From assembly GCF_904528075.1 (NCBI RefSeq), contig NZ_LR882035.1, forward strand, positions 2,294,001 to 2,358,000: 64,000 nucleotides of DNA. Reading direction: 5' to 3'. This DNA comes from Agreia sp. COWG. GTDB taxonomy: Bacteria; Actinomycetota; Actinomycetes; Actinomycetales; Microbacteriaceae. The stretch's first letter is position 1. Every line of letters starts with the position of its first letter. The notes under the pieces were generated by a model. It saw only the letters and a program-made list of their open reading frames with translations, was not told the origin of the DNA and searched no databases. Position numbers and translations under genes: made by a program. Below are positions 9,559-18,929 of this stretch, piece by piece.

Positions 9559-10623
9559 TCACGCGGTGATGTCGGGCATCGCGGCGCGGGCCTCGTCGGG
9601 GCTCAACCCCGCGGCCACCAGCAGATCCATCACGAGCGGCCGCACGGCGAACACCACCGATGTCTCACTGAGCGGCTGCCCAGGCAGCAGGATCTTCGGA
9701 TGCAGCTGCACGGCGATGAGGATCAGATTCTGCCTCACGAGGGGCGCCAACTCCGGTTCCGTGAGGCTCTGTGAGAGCAGGTTCACGCCGCTGACCACCC
9801 CGGAGAGGATCTCCGCGAACTCGGGTCGCGGCATTCCATCGCGATCGAGCACGGCCAGCCGCCTTGTCACGACGCGGAGGTTGCGCATGGCGAGATCCAT
9901 GTTGTGCTGGATGACCTGTTGCCGTTCCAGGTCGCCCAGATGCTTGCGCAGGAACGGGGAGATACGCGCGATCGCGACCGCCGAGTCGAGGGAGCCGCGC
10001 CAGGCGTCGATCAGAGGCTGTGTTCGGCGGGCCTGCTCCAGCACACGATCCGTCTCGGTCTCATGGCCGACCCGCAGGACGGCGACGAGCGACGACACGA
10101 GGTCGACGTAGGCCGAGAGGAAGCGCTTGCCGTCGCGAAGCGCCGCCCGTCGAGGATCACGAGGAATGAGCGCGGTGCAGGCCAGGGCGATGGCTCCCCC
10201 GATCACCCCGTCGATCGTGCGCGTGAACGGACCGCCGGGCTGCACAGGAAGAACTGCCACGAGCACGGATTGCACCCCGGCCACGATCGCGAACGGCGCC
10301 GCGGGAGAGAGCAACCTGGCCGCGGTCAGCGTGATCGCGAGAGCCGCCGCAAGCTGCCAGACGCCCTGGCCGAAGCCCAGGACGATGCTCTCGCTGAGAG
10401 CGATGCCGAGGGTGACCCCCGCCGCCGTCTCGATCACCCGAACGGGCCGGGCATCCCGCACGAAGCCCAGGCTCGAGATAGTGACCGTCACGGCCGTGAC
10501 GGGTGCCGAGTGACCGAGAACATAGTGCGAGATGCTGTACGAGATCACCACGGCGATGACGATCTGCACGATGGCGGGCAGGCTGGCCACCAGCCGGCCT
10601 ACCGACGAGTTCACGGGATGCAT
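9559..10623 (-). CDS. FUSC-family (aromatic acid exporter-like) membrane protein
   Basis: 354 residues with about six N-terminal membrane helices (residues ~15-165) in the FUSC/DUF939 style (ISYSISHYVLGHSAPVTAVTV; the segment GGAIALACTALIPRDPRR ends the membrane part), followed by a long cytoplasmic helical domain. Related proteins export aromatic carboxylates such as p-hydroxybenzoate or fusaric acid, or are of unknown role. Lies 20 bp downstream of the YgfZ-like gene on the same strand. Confidence 0.75.
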   Translation of the reverse strand: MHPVNSSVGRLVASLPAIVQIVIAVVISYSISHYVLGHSAPVTAVTVTISSLGFVRDARPVRVIETAAGVTLGIALSESIVLGFGQGVWQLAAALAITLTAARLLSPAAPFAIVAGVQSVLVAVLPVQPGGPFTRTIDGVIGGAIALACTALIPRDPRRAALRDGKRFLSAYVDLVSSLVAVLRVGHETETDRVLEQARRTQPLIDAWRGSLDSAVAIARISPFLRKHLGDLERQQVIQHNMDLAMRNLRVVTRRLAVLDRDGMPRPEFAEILSGVVSGVNLLSQSLTEPELAPLVRQNLILIAVQLHPKILLPGQPLSETSVVFAVRPLVMDLLVAAGLSPDEARAAMPDITA

Positions 10624-10643
10624 GGTGCCGCTGAGCGGAATGC

Positions 10644-11783
10644 TCAGCGCCTCATGACGCCCAGCCGCGGCATGCGGCGGATGCGACCAACGACGCTGCC
10701 GGCCTCGGGCGGAACGATCACCTCTTGGCCTGCGGCCACCACGATGCCGTCGCTCTGCACTCCGAGATCGATGTCCACCGGCGTCGACCGGCGCACCACA
10801 GCGAGCGCGATGGGTCCGAGCTCATGGTGGATCGCGCTCGACGTGATCTGGCCGACCGTGTCGGGGGTCTCTCCCGGAATCACGACGTCGTCGCCGCGCC
10901 GGGGTAGAACGTTGTCGGTTCCGTCGAGGTGCAGAAAGACGAGGCGGCGGGGCGGATGGCCGAGGTTGTGCACCTTGGCGACGGTCTCTTGGCCCCGGTA
11001 GCAGCCCTTCGACAGGTGCACGGCCGAGCGCATCCAGTCCAGTTCGTGCGGGATCGTCTTCTCGTCGCCCTCCGTCGCGAGCCGCGGGCGCCAAGCCGCG
11101 ATGCGGAGAGCCTCGGCCGCGAGGAGCCCTGCCGATGCGACCTCGCCTGATCGCACGCGCTCGACGACGGTCGAGAGGTCATCACGAGCGACGAGCGTCT
11201 CGCGCCAGAGCCACTCGGCGCCGGGGTGATCGCTCACGGTGGCGTACTGGTGTCCGCCCACGGACACCGCAGCCCAGGGATCGCGCCATACGAGGGCGAC
11301 GCCGTTCGGTGCGGCGGCGACGTCGTCGAGCACCACATTCGAAGCGCCCAACGAGCCGAGCGTCGCGAACTCCGCCGTGCGATCGGCGACGACCACGCGC
11401 AGCGTGAATCGCATCTTCTGCAGCCAGCCGAGCAGCCCGGAAAGCTGGCCGGCATCGACCAGCAGCCACGCTGTATCGCCGTCGTCGACGATGCGCATCT
11501 CGTATTCCACACGACCGGATACCCCGAGCAGCAGCGACTCCGTCGACTCCCCGGGCGCGAGGGAGGTGAGGCTCTGACTCGTGAGCGAGTTGAGCCAGCT
11601 CAGGCGGTCGACACCGGAGACGGAGATGACCCCTCGATGAGACAGGTCGACGATGGCCCCGGCGGCGAGCGCCCGCTGCTCGGAGACCGGATTTCCGTAG
11701 TGGGCGGGCACCCCCTGATCAGCCCCCGCGGAGTCGACGGCTCCGGCCAGGTCGAGGAAGGCAGAGGTCGAAGCGGTGGTCAT
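10644..11783 (-). CDS. ygfZ: YgfZ/GcvT-like folate-binding protein (Fe-S cluster maintenance)
   Basis: 379 residues from the ATG at 11783; longer frames run into the upstream gene. GcvT-like fold with the YgfZ signature KGCYRGQETVAK (conserved Cys) near residue 260, followed by PPRRLVFLHLDG. YgfZ proteins help assemble or repair certain Fe-S enzymes in a tetrahydrofolate-dependent way. It follows the nitrobindin-like gene by 5 nt, a pairing common in actinobacteria. Confidence 0.87.
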   Translation of the reverse strand: MTTASTSAFLDLAGAVDSAGADQGVPAHYGNPVSEQRALAAGAIVDLSHRGVISVSGVDRLSWLNSLTSQSLTSLAPGESTESLLLGVSGRVEYEMRIVDDGDTAWLLVDAGQLSGLLGWLQKMRFTLRVVVADRTAEFATLGSLGASNVVLDDVAAAPNGVALVWRDPWAAVSVGGHQYATVSDHPGAEWLWRETLVARDDLSTVVERVRSGEVASAGLLAAEALRIAAWRPRLATEGDEKTIPHELDWMRSAVHLSKGCYRGQETVAKVHNLGHPPRRLVFLHLDGTDNVLPRRGDDVVIPGETPDTVGQITSSAIHHELGPIALAVVRRSTPVDIDLGVQSDGIVVAAGQEVIVPPEAGSVVGRIRRMPRLGVMRR

Positions 11784-11788
11784 GGCAG

Positions 11789-12394
11789 TCAATCTGTCTT
11801 GGCGAGGCGGGCTGAGGCGTGAGTGCGCAGATCCTGGCCCAGGGCGGCGATATCCCATGCCCAGAGCAGGTGCGAGTCGACAAGACCGTAGAGGCGGGTG
11901 GCCGCGGTGTATTCCTTCGCGCCGTGCGAGCGCACGACGGCGTCGGTCGACAGGTCGATGCGAGCTCCGGCGACCTGTCCGATGTAGAGCTCCATTACTC
12001 CGCCGGGGTGAACGAGGGCGACCTCGACGTCGAAACCGTTCGTCACGTTGCGCAGGGTCTCCACCTCGTCGGCCGTGGTGAACGGCTTCTGCTCGGCCGG
12101 CGGAAGCATCCCCGGGCCCGGATCCGCTTCGACGAGCGGCCTGCTCAACCGCCAGTATCCGGTCTCTGTGGCCAACGGCGTCGGCTGCTCATCGCCGTTG
12201 GGAATGAGCCAGGCATAGGAGTTGTAGTTCAGGTGCGGCAGACCATCCTGGCTGAAGCTGACCCTCTGGCCGAATTCACGAGTGACCTTCTCGTCGCCGA
12301 CGGTGTAATCGATGACTCCCGTCCCCTCCCAGACGCCCAGAAGCCACGACAGAGGAACGAGTTCGGCGTTCAGGCCGATCGGCAGTTCGATCAT
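11789..12394 (-). CDS. nitrobindin-like (FABP/DUF1794) heme-binding beta-barrel protein
   Basis: 201 residues from the ATG at 12394, which follows the stop of the small membrane-peptide gene by 2 nt. It contains the family fingerprint GVWEGTG near the N-terminus (about residue 22) and a C-terminal segment [12 protein letters not shown] with the His expected to bind heme. Bacterial and plant nitrobindins bind ferric heme and isomerise peroxynitrite to nitrate. An insertion rich in Asp/Pro/Glu lies between strands (residues ~85-105). Likely co-transcribed with the peptide gene upstream and ygfZ downstream. Confidence 0.82.
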   Translation of the reverse strand: MIELPIGLNAELVPLSWLLGVWEGTGVIDYTVGDEKVTREFGQRVSFSQDGLPHLNYNSYAWLIPNGDEQPTPLATETGYWRLSRPLVEADPGPGMLPPAEQKPFTTADEVETLRNVTNGFDVEVALVHPGGVMELYIGQVAGARIDLSTDAVVRSHGAKEYTAATRLYGLVDSHLLWAWDIAALGQDLRTHASARLAKTD

Positions 12395-12396
12395 TC

Positions 12397-12513
12397 TCAG
12401 CGCTGGCCGCGGAAGAGCTTGAAGACGACCATGCCCGAGATCCAGGTGATGGCGAGGCCTGCGAGGCCCAGCAGTCCCACGAAGAAGAGTTCGAGCGCGA
12501 CATAGGATTCCAT
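12397..12513 (-). CDS. 38-residue single-pass membrane peptide
   Basis: A 39-codon frame reads [20 protein letters not shown] and ends [15 protein letters not shown]. One membrane helix (about residues 5-31) is followed by a basic tail, so the N-terminus probably faces out. Its stop precedes the nitrobindin ATG by 2 nt, implying translational coupling, and a TAGGAT box 6 nt before its ATG suggests a leaderless transcript. The composition and coupling make it a convincing real gene despite its size; I recall similar peptides in related genomes but know no function. Confidence 0.78.
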   Translation of the reverse strand: MESYVALELFFVGLLGLAGLAITWISGMVVFKLFRGQR

Positions 12514-12519
12514 GCGCCA

Positions 12520-12525
12520 ATCCTA
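12520..12525 (-). promoter_or_regulatory. candidate -10 box (TAGGAT) of the small peptide-nitrobindin-ygfZ transcript
   Basis: TAGGAT on the minus strand lies 6 nt from the ATG of the 38-residue peptide, consistent with a leaderless operon transcript. No ribosome site is present. Confidence 0.45.
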
Positions 12526-12573
12526 ACCCGGCGGGGTACGACCCTCCCCTGGTGCGCGGCGAGCCGCAGCGGC

Positions 12574-12828
12574 TCAGCCGGCGAAGGCGATGGGGCCGAG
12601 CACGAGCGTGGCGAGCCCGAGGATCACGACCACACCCGTGGTGCTCGCGGTCACCCGGTTCACGTATCCCTCTTTACGACGGATGCCGAGCTGGATGCCG
12701 AAGGTCAAGAGGGTGGCCACGCCGAGCACGACGGGCAGGAACACGAGGTAGTTGCGCGGATCGGCGAACACGCCGACCGCGACCGCACCGATCGCAGCCA
12801 CGAGCCAGACCGGCACTACGCTCTTCAT
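12574..12828 (-). CDS. small membrane protein, function unknown
   Basis: 84 residues from the ATG at 12828, which has AGGAGG 12 nt upstream; an in-frame GTG at 12840 would touch the ribosome site and is less likely. Three hydrophobic segments (about 4-21, 26-46, 62-82) are separated by a basic loop RRKEGY. Divergent from glnR. No recognisable family. Confidence 0.65.
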   Translation of the reverse strand: MKSVVPVWLVAAIGAVAVGVFADPRNYLVFLPVVLGVATLLTFGIQLGIRRKEGYVNRVTASTTGVVVILGLATLVLGPIAFAG

Positions 12829-12857
12829 CAGGAGGCTCACCCTCCTATTCTGCCCGA

Positions 12858-12863
12858 TAGTAT
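12858..12863 (+). promoter_or_regulatory. candidate -10 box (TAGTAT) of glnR
   Basis: TAGTAT lies 29 nt before the GTG chosen for glnR and leaves room for a GGAGGA ribosome site. It also overlaps the only upstream ATG, which argues against that ATG as the start. Confidence 0.4.
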
Positions 12864-12891
12864 GACGTCAGGCTTTCTTGGAGGATCATAC

Positions 12892-13584
12892 GTGGCGCAG
12901 TTGTTGATCTTGACCTCTGCGGTCGACCGCGAGGTCTTGCCCGCCCTGTCGCTGCTCAGTCACCGGGCGCGGCAGATCCCCGCCGAACCGGCGCAGCTGG
13001 TGAACACCCCCAATTGCGACCTCATTTTCGTGGACGCCCGAACCGACCTTGCCAGCGCGCGGTCGCTGTGCAAGATCCTCACGACCACGGGCGTCGGCGT
13101 GCCGATCCTTCTCATCATCACCGAGGGTGGACTCACCGCGGTGAGTGCCGACTGGGGTGCGGCCGATGTGGTGCTCGAGACAGCCGGACCCGCAGAGGTC
13201 GACACGCGCATCCGGCTCGCCATCGGGCGTCAGGTGCAAGACCAGTCCACGTCGAAAATCCAGGCGTCGGGGGTCGTGATCGACGAGGCCAGCTATTCGG
13301 CACGGGTGCACGGCCGGCCGCTCGACCTCACGTTCAAGGAGTTCGAGCTGCTGCGCTTCTTCGCCATGCATCCCTCGCGCGTCTTCACTCGCGAGCAGCT
13401 GCTCTCCGAGGTGTGGGGCTACGACTACTTCGGCGGAACCCGCACCGTCGACGTTCACGTGAGGCGACTCAGGGCCAAGCTGGGCGACCTCGAGTCCCTC
13501 ATCGGCACCGTGCGCAACGTGGGCTACCGATTCAACTTCTTCGAAGACGACAATGAGCGCATCGCTGCAACTCAGGCAAAGTAA
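12892..13584 (+). CDS. glnR: orphan OmpR-type regulator GlnR (nitrogen metabolism)
   Basis: 230 residues from GTG 12892, six nt after GGAGGA. The receiver-like domain carries actinobacterial GlnR hallmarks: [18 protein letters not shown], then [15 protein letters not shown] and [11 protein letters not shown]. The usual Thr/Lys switch residues are not recognisable, as expected for an orphan that dimerises without phosphorylation. The winged helix reads [13 protein letters not shown]...[25 protein letters not shown]. GlnR controls nitrogen assimilation genes such as glnA and amtB. The 3' end overlaps mshD by 32 nt, an order also seen in streptomycetes. Confidence 0.9.
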   Translation: MAQLLILTSAVDREVLPALSLLSHRARQIPAEPAQLVNTPNCDLIFVDARTDLASARSLCKILTTTGVGVPILLIITEGGLTAVSADWGAADVVLETAGPAEVDTRIRLAIGRQVQDQSTSKIQASGVVIDEASYSARVHGRPLDLTFKEFELLRFFAMHPSRVFTREQLLSEVWGYDYFGGTRTVDVHVRRLRAKLGDLESLIGTVRNVGYRFNFFEDDNERIAATQAK

Positions 13585-14428
13585 CCCCGCCGAGCTCGGA
13601 GCGGCATTCACCCGTCTCGTCTCACGCTCGCAGATGGTCGACGGCCAGCCGCCGTTCAACGACCAGGCGCTCGTCGACGCGGCATCCGGCGCCCGGCGCC
13701 TCGTCGTGGCGGAATACGGCGACGTGGTGGCCGGCGCCGTGCTGCTCGGCGACACCGAGTTCGAATTCGTCGTCGATCCTGAATTCCGGCGCAACGGCCT
13801 CGGCACGGTCCTCCTCGAGCGCATCCTCGACGGGGCGGCACCGGATGTCGCGGGCTGGGCCCACGGAGACCACCCCGCCAGTCGCATCCTGGCCGAGCGC
13901 ACCGGTTTCGAGGCGGTACGCACCCTGTTCCAGCTGCGCATGCCTGTCCCGCCGTCGGGGCCGCAGAACGGGCCGGTCGACGAAGACATCGTCTTCGGCG
14001 AGTTCCGACCAGGAATCGACGACGAGGCGTGGGTGGCATTGAACGCCCGCGTCTTCGCGGAGCACCCGGAGCAGGGCTCCGTGACCGTCGAAGACCTGCG
14101 TGCCCGAATGGGCGAGCCGTGGTTCGACGCCTCCGACTTTCTCGTGGCCCGAAGCGGCGACGAGCTCATCGCCTACAACTGGCTGAAGATCGAGTCGATC
14201 GATGAACCGGGCGAGATCTACGTGGTGGGCGTCGACTCGCGATTCGCCGGCAGGGGCCTCGGCCGTGAGCTGATGCTGCGGGCCTTCGATCGTCTGCGCG
14301 TGCGGAACATCGCCACTGCGGCCCTTTATGTCGACGAAGACAACGCCGGCGCCGTACATCTCTACCGCAGCCTCGGGTTCACCAACCACACCGTGGACGT
14401 GCAGTATCGTCGCCCGCTCCGCGAATGA
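13553..14428 (+). CDS. mshD: mycothiol synthase
   Basis: 291 residues with two tandem GNAT domains. The C-terminal, catalytic one contains [30 protein letters not shown] and the acetyl-CoA loop [15 protein letters not shown], then [20 protein letters not shown]. MshD acetylates Cys-GlcN-Ins, the last step of mycothiol synthesis. Its ATG lies inside the end of glnR, so the two are coupled. Confidence 0.93.
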   Translation: MSASLQLRQSNPAELGAAFTRLVSRSQMVDGQPPFNDQALVDAASGARRLVVAEYGDVVAGAVLLGDTEFEFVVDPEFRRNGLGTVLLERILDGAAPDVAGWAHGDHPASRILAERTGFEAVRTLFQLRMPVPPSGPQNGPVDEDIVFGEFRPGIDDEAWVALNARVFAEHPEQGSVTVEDLRARMGEPWFDASDFLVARSGDELIAYNWLKIESIDEPGEIYVVGVDSRFAGRGLGRELMLRAFDRLRVRNIATAALYVDEDNAGAVHLYRSLGFTNHTVDVQYRRPLRE

Positions 14429-14440
14429 CATGATGATTGC

Positions 14441-16621
14441 ATGACCGGTGACAACATCCTTCTTGACTCGAACTTCGGCTCGGACTTCGATGACGACGAC
14501 GAGATCATCGAGCTCCTCGACGATCCCTCTCTTCCCGAGGGCCGGTACCTCGACCGCGAACTGAGCTGGCTCGCGTTCAACACCCGCGTACTCGAGCTGG
14601 CCGAAGATCCCACGCTGCCCGTGCTCGAACGCACGAACTTCCTGGCCATATTCTCGTCGAACCTCGACGAGTTCTTCATGGTGCGCGTGGCCGGGCTGAA
14701 GCGGCGCATCGCCACCGGTCTCGCCGTGCCCACGAACATCGGGCGGAAGCCTGTGGATGTGCTGGCCGACATCTCGAGGGCGGCCCACGAGCTGCAACTG
14801 CGGCACGCCAGGGCCTATCAGAACCTGGTCAAGCCGGCGCTCGACGAGGCCGGCGTGCACATCGTCACCTGGGAGAGCATCGGCGACGACGATCGTGAGC
14901 GCCTCAGCGAATACTTCTCCACCCAGATCTTTCCGGTTCTGATGCCCCTGGCGGTCGACCCGGCGCATCCGTTCCCCTACATCTCCGGCCTGTCGCTCAA
15001 TCTCTCGGTGCGCGTGCGCAATACGAAGATCGACAAAGAGGAATTCGCCAGGCTCAAGGTGCCGCAGGTCATCCCGCGCTTCATCCGGGTCGACGAGCGG
15101 GAGGACGAGTCGAACGTTCGACTGATCGCGCTCGAGGACCTCATTGCGAATCACCTCGGCCACCTCTTCCCTGGCATGGAGGTCCTCGACCACCACGTCT
15201 TCCGTGTCACCCGCAACGAAGACGTCGAGGTCGACGAAGACGAGACCGAGAACCTGATCCAGGCGCTCGAGAAAGAGTTGCTGCGCCGCCGCTTCGGGCC
15301 GCCCATCCGCCTCGAGGTCACGGAAGACATGGACGACGTGACCCTCGAATTGATCGTGCGTGAGCTCGACGTCACCGAACAAGAGGTCTACCGGCTGCCG
15401 GCGCCACTCGACCTCGGTGGCCTGTTCGACCTGGCCAAGATCGACAGGCCCGAGCTGCACTACCCCAAGCGGGTACCCACCACGTCGGTCGCGCTGCAGC
15501 CGTCGGAGCCGAACGCCAAGCCCGACATCTTCAAGGCGATCGCACGCCAAGACGTTCTGCTCCACCACCCCTACGAGTCCTTCGCGACGAGCGTTCAGGC
15601 GTTCCTCGAGCAGGCCGCCGCAGACCCGCACGTTCTGGCCATCAAGCAGACCCTCTACCGCACCTCGGGTGACAGCCCCATCGTCGAGGCACTGATCGAT
15701 GCCGCCGAGGCGGGCAAGCAGGTGCTCGCGCTGGTCGAGATCAAGGCACGGTTCGACGAGCAGGCCAACATCTCGTGGGCCCGCAAGCTCGAGAAGGCCG
15801 GCGTGCACGTGGTCTATGGCCTCGTCGGCCTCAAGACGCACTGCAAGCTCGCCCTGGTGATCCGACGCGAGAAGGGCGTCCTGCGCCACTACAGCCACAT
15901 CGGAACGGGTAACTACAACCCCAAGACCAGCCGGATCTACGAGGACTTCGGCCTGCTCACGGCCGATGACCAGGTCGGCAAAGACCTGACCCGCCTCTTC
16001 AACGAACTCTCGGGCTATGCCATCGAGAAGAAGTTCAAACGTCTGCTCGTCGCTCCCCTCCACCTGCGCAAGGGGCTGCTCAAACGCATCGCCCTCGAGG
16101 CGTCGAACCACGAGCAGGGTCTGCCGGCGGGCATCCGGATCAAGGTCAACTCGATCGTCGACGAGGCCATCATCGATGCGCTGTACCGGGCCAGCCAGGC
16201 CGGCGTTCCCGTGGAGATCTGGGTGCGCGGCATCTGCGCGATCAAGCCGGGAGTTCCCGGGCTGAGCGAGAACATCACGGTTCGCTCCATCGTCGGCCGT
16301 TACCTGGAGCACTCGCGCATCTTCTCGTTCGTGAACGCGGGAGAGCCGGAGACCTGGATCGGCAGCGCGGACATGATGCACCGCAACCTCGACCGCCGGG
16401 TGGAGGCCCTCGTGCGCCTCACGAGCCCCGACCACCTCAAGGAGATCAGCGAGCTGTTCGACCTCGCCATGGACGACAACACCATGTCGTGGACCCTGAT
16501 GCCCGAGGGCGAGTGGGTCAGGCGCAGCGTGAACGACGAGGGAGCGCCCCTGGTCGATCTGCAGGACATCGTGATGAAGCAGATCTCGAAGCGCCGCAAG
16601 CGAACCGGAATCAGTCGATGA
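14441..16621 (+). CDS. ppk: polyphosphate kinase 1
   Basis: 726 residues, full length. After a short acidic N-terminus, [17 protein letters not shown] and [16 protein letters not shown] mark the N domain. The two phospholipase-D-like catalytic domains include [35 protein letters not shown], and the phosphohistidine motif [11 protein letters not shown] (H486), followed by [14 protein letters not shown]. It polymerises the ATP gamma-phosphate into polyphosphate. It precedes the MutT1-like gene by 22 nt, the ppk1-mutT1 order known from mycobacteria, and the pst operon follows. Confidence 0.96.
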   Translation: MTGDNILLDSNFGSDFDDDDEIIELLDDPSLPEGRYLDRELSWLAFNTRVLELAEDPTLPVLERTNFLAIFSSNLDEFFMVRVAGLKRRIATGLAVPTNIGRKPVDVLADISRAAHELQLRHARAYQNLVKPALDEAGVHIVTWESIGDDDRERLSEYFSTQIFPVLMPLAVDPAHPFPYISGLSLNLSVRVRNTKIDKEEFARLKVPQVIPRFIRVDEREDESNVRLIALEDLIANHLGHLFPGMEVLDHHVFRVTRNEDVEVDEDETENLIQALEKELLRRRFGPPIRLEVTEDMDDVTLELIVRELDVTEQEVYRLPAPLDLGGLFDLAKIDRPELHYPKRVPTTSVALQPSEPNAKPDIFKAIARQDVLLHHPYESFATSVQAFLEQAAADPHVLAIKQTLYRTSGDSPIVEALIDAAEAGKQVLALVEIKARFDEQANISWARKLEKAGVHVVYGLVGLKTHCKLALVIRREKGVLRHYSHIGTGNYNPKTSRIYEDFGLLTADDQVGKDLTRLFNELSGYAIEKKFKRLLVAPLHLRKGLLKRIALEASNHEQGLPAGIRIKVNSIVDEAIIDALYRASQAGVPVEIWVRGICAIKPGVPGLSENITVRSIVGRYLEHSRIFSFVNAGEPETWIGSADMMHRNLDRRVEALVRLTSPDHLKEISELFDLAMDDNTMSWTLMPEGEWVRRSVNDEGAPLVDLQDIVMKQISKRRKRTGISR

Positions 16622-16643
16622 CCGCGACAGGGACCCGAACCCT

Positions 16644-17570
16644 GTGACCGTCTTCGCCGCAGGAGCCGTGTGCTGGCGCGTCATCGACGGCCAGGTGCGC
16701 ATCCTGCTGATCCATCGAACGCGCCACAAAGACATCTCTCTCCCTAAGGGCAAGGTCGACCCCGGCGAGGTGCTTCCGCAGACAGCGGTGCGCGAGATCG
16801 AAGAAGAGACCGGACTGCGCGTCTCGCTCGGCGTGCCCCTCGGCATGACCAACTACGTCATGCCGAACCACCGCGAGAAGGTAGTCCACTACTGGGCCGC
16901 CGAGGTCACAGAAGAGGCCGTCCTCGCCTCGACCTTCGTGCCTAACGGCGAGGTCGCGGCCCTCGAATGGATGTCCGTCGAAGAGGCCCTCGCGTCGATC
17001 ACCTACAAGCGCGACGCCGAGATCCTCAAGCGATTCCGCGAGCTTGTGACCGCCGGTCTCACGAGTACGTTCGCGATCATCGCGCTGCGTCATGCCAAAG
17101 CCATCCCCGCGTTCGACTTCGACGGCCGGGATTCACTGCGCCCGCTCACTCAGCGCGGGCTGCTCGAGGCACGATCGGTCGTACAGGGCCTTCTCGCGTT
17201 CGGTCCGACGCTTCTGCGCACCTCCACCGCCCTGCGCTGCCAGCAGACCATCGCTCCCACCGCGGAGGCCCTCGGCCTGGTGGCGAAGAAGACCGACGCT
17301 CTCAGCCAGGACGCCTTCGAGGAGGGGACCAGCGACATCCGCACCCTCGTCGGCAAGCGGGTGCGCAAGCGCGTCACGAGCATCCTGTGCAGCCACGGTC
17401 CCGTACTGCCCCAGATCATGCGCGAGGTCGCCCTGGCGACGGGGAGCGCGAACCTGTCGTCGATCTCTCGAGCCGGGGACCTGCCCGTGGCGGGCTACAC
17501 CGTCATCCATCTCTCGAAGGATCGTCCAGGCTCCGGCATCATCGCCGTCGAGACGCACGTCCCGCACTGA
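16644..17570 (+). CDS. mutT1: MutT1-like Nudix hydrolase with C-terminal histidine phosphatase domain
   Basis: 308 residues from a GTG. Residues ~1-135 form a Nudix domain with a complete box starting GKVDPGEVLPQTAVREIEEE. Residues ~145-300 are a histidine-phosphatase domain (IIALRHAKAIPAFDF as the RHG-type motif; ILCSHGPVLPQIM for the second His). In mycobacteria MutT1 hydrolyses 8-oxo-dGTP/GTP and diadenosine polyphosphates. It sits directly after ppk, and the PHO-box of pstS follows its stop. Confidence 0.9.
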   Translation: MTVFAAGAVCWRVIDGQVRILLIHRTRHKDISLPKGKVDPGEVLPQTAVREIEEETGLRVSLGVPLGMTNYVMPNHREKVVHYWAAEVTEEAVLASTFVPNGEVAALEWMSVEEALASITYKRDAEILKRFRELVTAGLTSTFAIIALRHAKAIPAFDFDGRDSLRPLTQRGLLEARSVVQGLLAFGPTLLRTSTALRCQQTIAPTAEALGLVAKKTDALSQDAFEEGTSDIRTLVGKRVRKRVTSILCSHGPVLPQIMREVALATGSANLSSISRAGDLPVAGYTVIHLSKDRPGSGIIAVETHVPH

Positions 17571-17582
17571 GGACTCCTCGCT

Positions 17583-17604
17583 GTTCACCTCCCGTTTACC
17601 GAAA
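17583..17604 (+). promoter_or_regulatory. PHO box upstream of pstS
   Basis: GTTCACC (17583) and GTTTACC (17594) are spaced exactly 11 bp, matching the PhoP/RegX3 direct-repeat consensus of actinobacteria. TAGCCA (17615-17620) or TAGGTT (17632-17637) may serve as the -10. It lies in the 193-bp gap between mutT1 and pstS, 160 nt from the pstS start. Confidence 0.75.
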
Positions 17605-17763
17605 CGCGCCAATCTAGCCACGATGCGCGGTTAGGTTTTCCGAGGGCCAGCACCGGCTCGCCAGCGTGCATTTCTGATGGCCAGATTCACCCAACGATCT
17701 TCTGATCGGCAATCGGTCCCAGACAGCGCGTGGCTATTACCCACTTTGAAGGGACCACACACA

Positions 17764-18882
17764 GTGAAGTTCAAGAATGTTGCTACGGCGGGGGCCATCC
17801 TGGTCGCGTCGGCTATCGCACTTTCTGGCTGCTCATCCAGCAGCACCCCCGAGGCCACCGGCACCGCGGCATCCACCGCCGCAGCCGTCGACTACAGCGC
17901 GCTTTCGGGCACCATCACCGCGGGTGGCTCCAGCGCCCAGGCCAACGCCCAGGCCGCATGGACCACGGCATTCACCGCCCAGGCCAAGGGCGTCACCATC
18001 AACTACGACAAGTCGCAGGGCTCCGGCGGCGGCGTCACCAACTGGACCGCAGGCAGCTACGACTTCGCCGGCAGCGACTCGCCGCTGTCGAAGGACCAGC
18101 AGACCGCGGCCACCAAGTGCGGCCCCAACGGCGCGATCAACCTGCCGATCTACCTCGATGGCGTCGCCATCGTCTACAACCTCGCCGGTGTCGACAAGCT
18201 GAACCTGTCGGCTGAGACCCTCGCGAAGATCTTCTCGCTGGCGATCACGACGTGGAACGACCCGGCCATCGCGGCCGAGAACCCCGACGCCAAGCTCCCC
18301 GCGACGGCGATCACCACCGTCACGCGTTCAGACGGATCGGGAACCACCAAGACGTTCACCAACTTCCTGAGCCAGACGGCCAAGGATGTCTGGACCTACC
18401 CGGCCGACAGCGCGTGGCCGATCGCCGGCACGAGCGCCCAGAAGGGCACCTCGGGCATCGTTCAGGCCGTCGAGGCTGGCGATGGAACAATCGGTTACGC
18501 CGACCACAGCGCCATCGGCAAGCTCAACGCCGCCGCCGTCAGCGTGAAGGGCACCGACTTCGTGTCGTTCAGCCCCGACGCCGTCACCGCCGCCTTCGAC
18601 AAGGCAGCGTCGACGACCGACACCGGCATCAAGGGCGACCTGGCCCAGACGGTCGACTTCACCGCCATCTCTGGCGCCGAGGCCTACCCGATCCCGCTGG
18701 TCTCCTACGGCATCCTCTGCACCACGTTCGCCGACGCTAAGCAGAAGGAGCTGACGACCGCCTACCTCGGCTGGATCGGAAGCGACATCGGCCAGCAGGT
18801 CGCCGCGAAGAACGCCGGCGCTGCACAGATCCCGGAGAAGCTCCTCACCGAGATCGCCACCAGCCTGGCCCTCGTCAAGTAA
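17764..18882 (+). CDS. pstS: phosphate ABC transporter substrate-binding lipoprotein PstS
   Basis: 372 residues from the GTG at 17764, preceded by GAAGGGA with 9-nt spacing. Lipoprotein signal with lipobox ALSGC (Cys23), then an S/T/A-rich linker. Phosphate-binding loops are visible: TITAGGSSAQ, DKSQGSGGG, SDSPLSK and VTRSDGSGTTKTF. It captures phosphate at the outer membrane face for PstCAB. First gene of pstSCAB, under a PHO box. Confidence 0.96.
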   Translation: MKFKNVATAGAILVASAIALSGCSSSSTPEATGTAASTAAAVDYSALSGTITAGGSSAQANAQAAWTTAFTAQAKGVTINYDKSQGSGGGVTNWTAGSYDFAGSDSPLSKDQQTAATKCGPNGAINLPIYLDGVAIVYNLAGVDKLNLSAETLAKIFSLAITTWNDPAIAAENPDAKLPATAITTVTRSDGSGTTKTFTNFLSQTAKDVWTYPADSAWPIAGTSAQKGTSGIVQAVEAGDGTIGYADHSAIGKLNAAAVSVKGTDFVSFSPDAVTAAFDKAASTTDTGIKGDLAQTVDFTAISGAEAYPIPLVSYGILCTTFADAKQKELTTAYLGWIGSDIGQQVAAKNAGAAQIPEKLLTEIATSLALVK

Positions 18883-18929
18883 CACCGCTTCACCAGACCG
18901 TTCTCCCGACCTTCTCGAGAAAGACCGCC

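Noticed and set aside
13622-16852. A 1076-codon open frame antisense to mshD and ppk.
   Set aside because: The opposite strand encodes two well-conserved enzymes, and the antisense translation has no domain or composition of a real protein; high GC with strong codon bias keeps such frames open.
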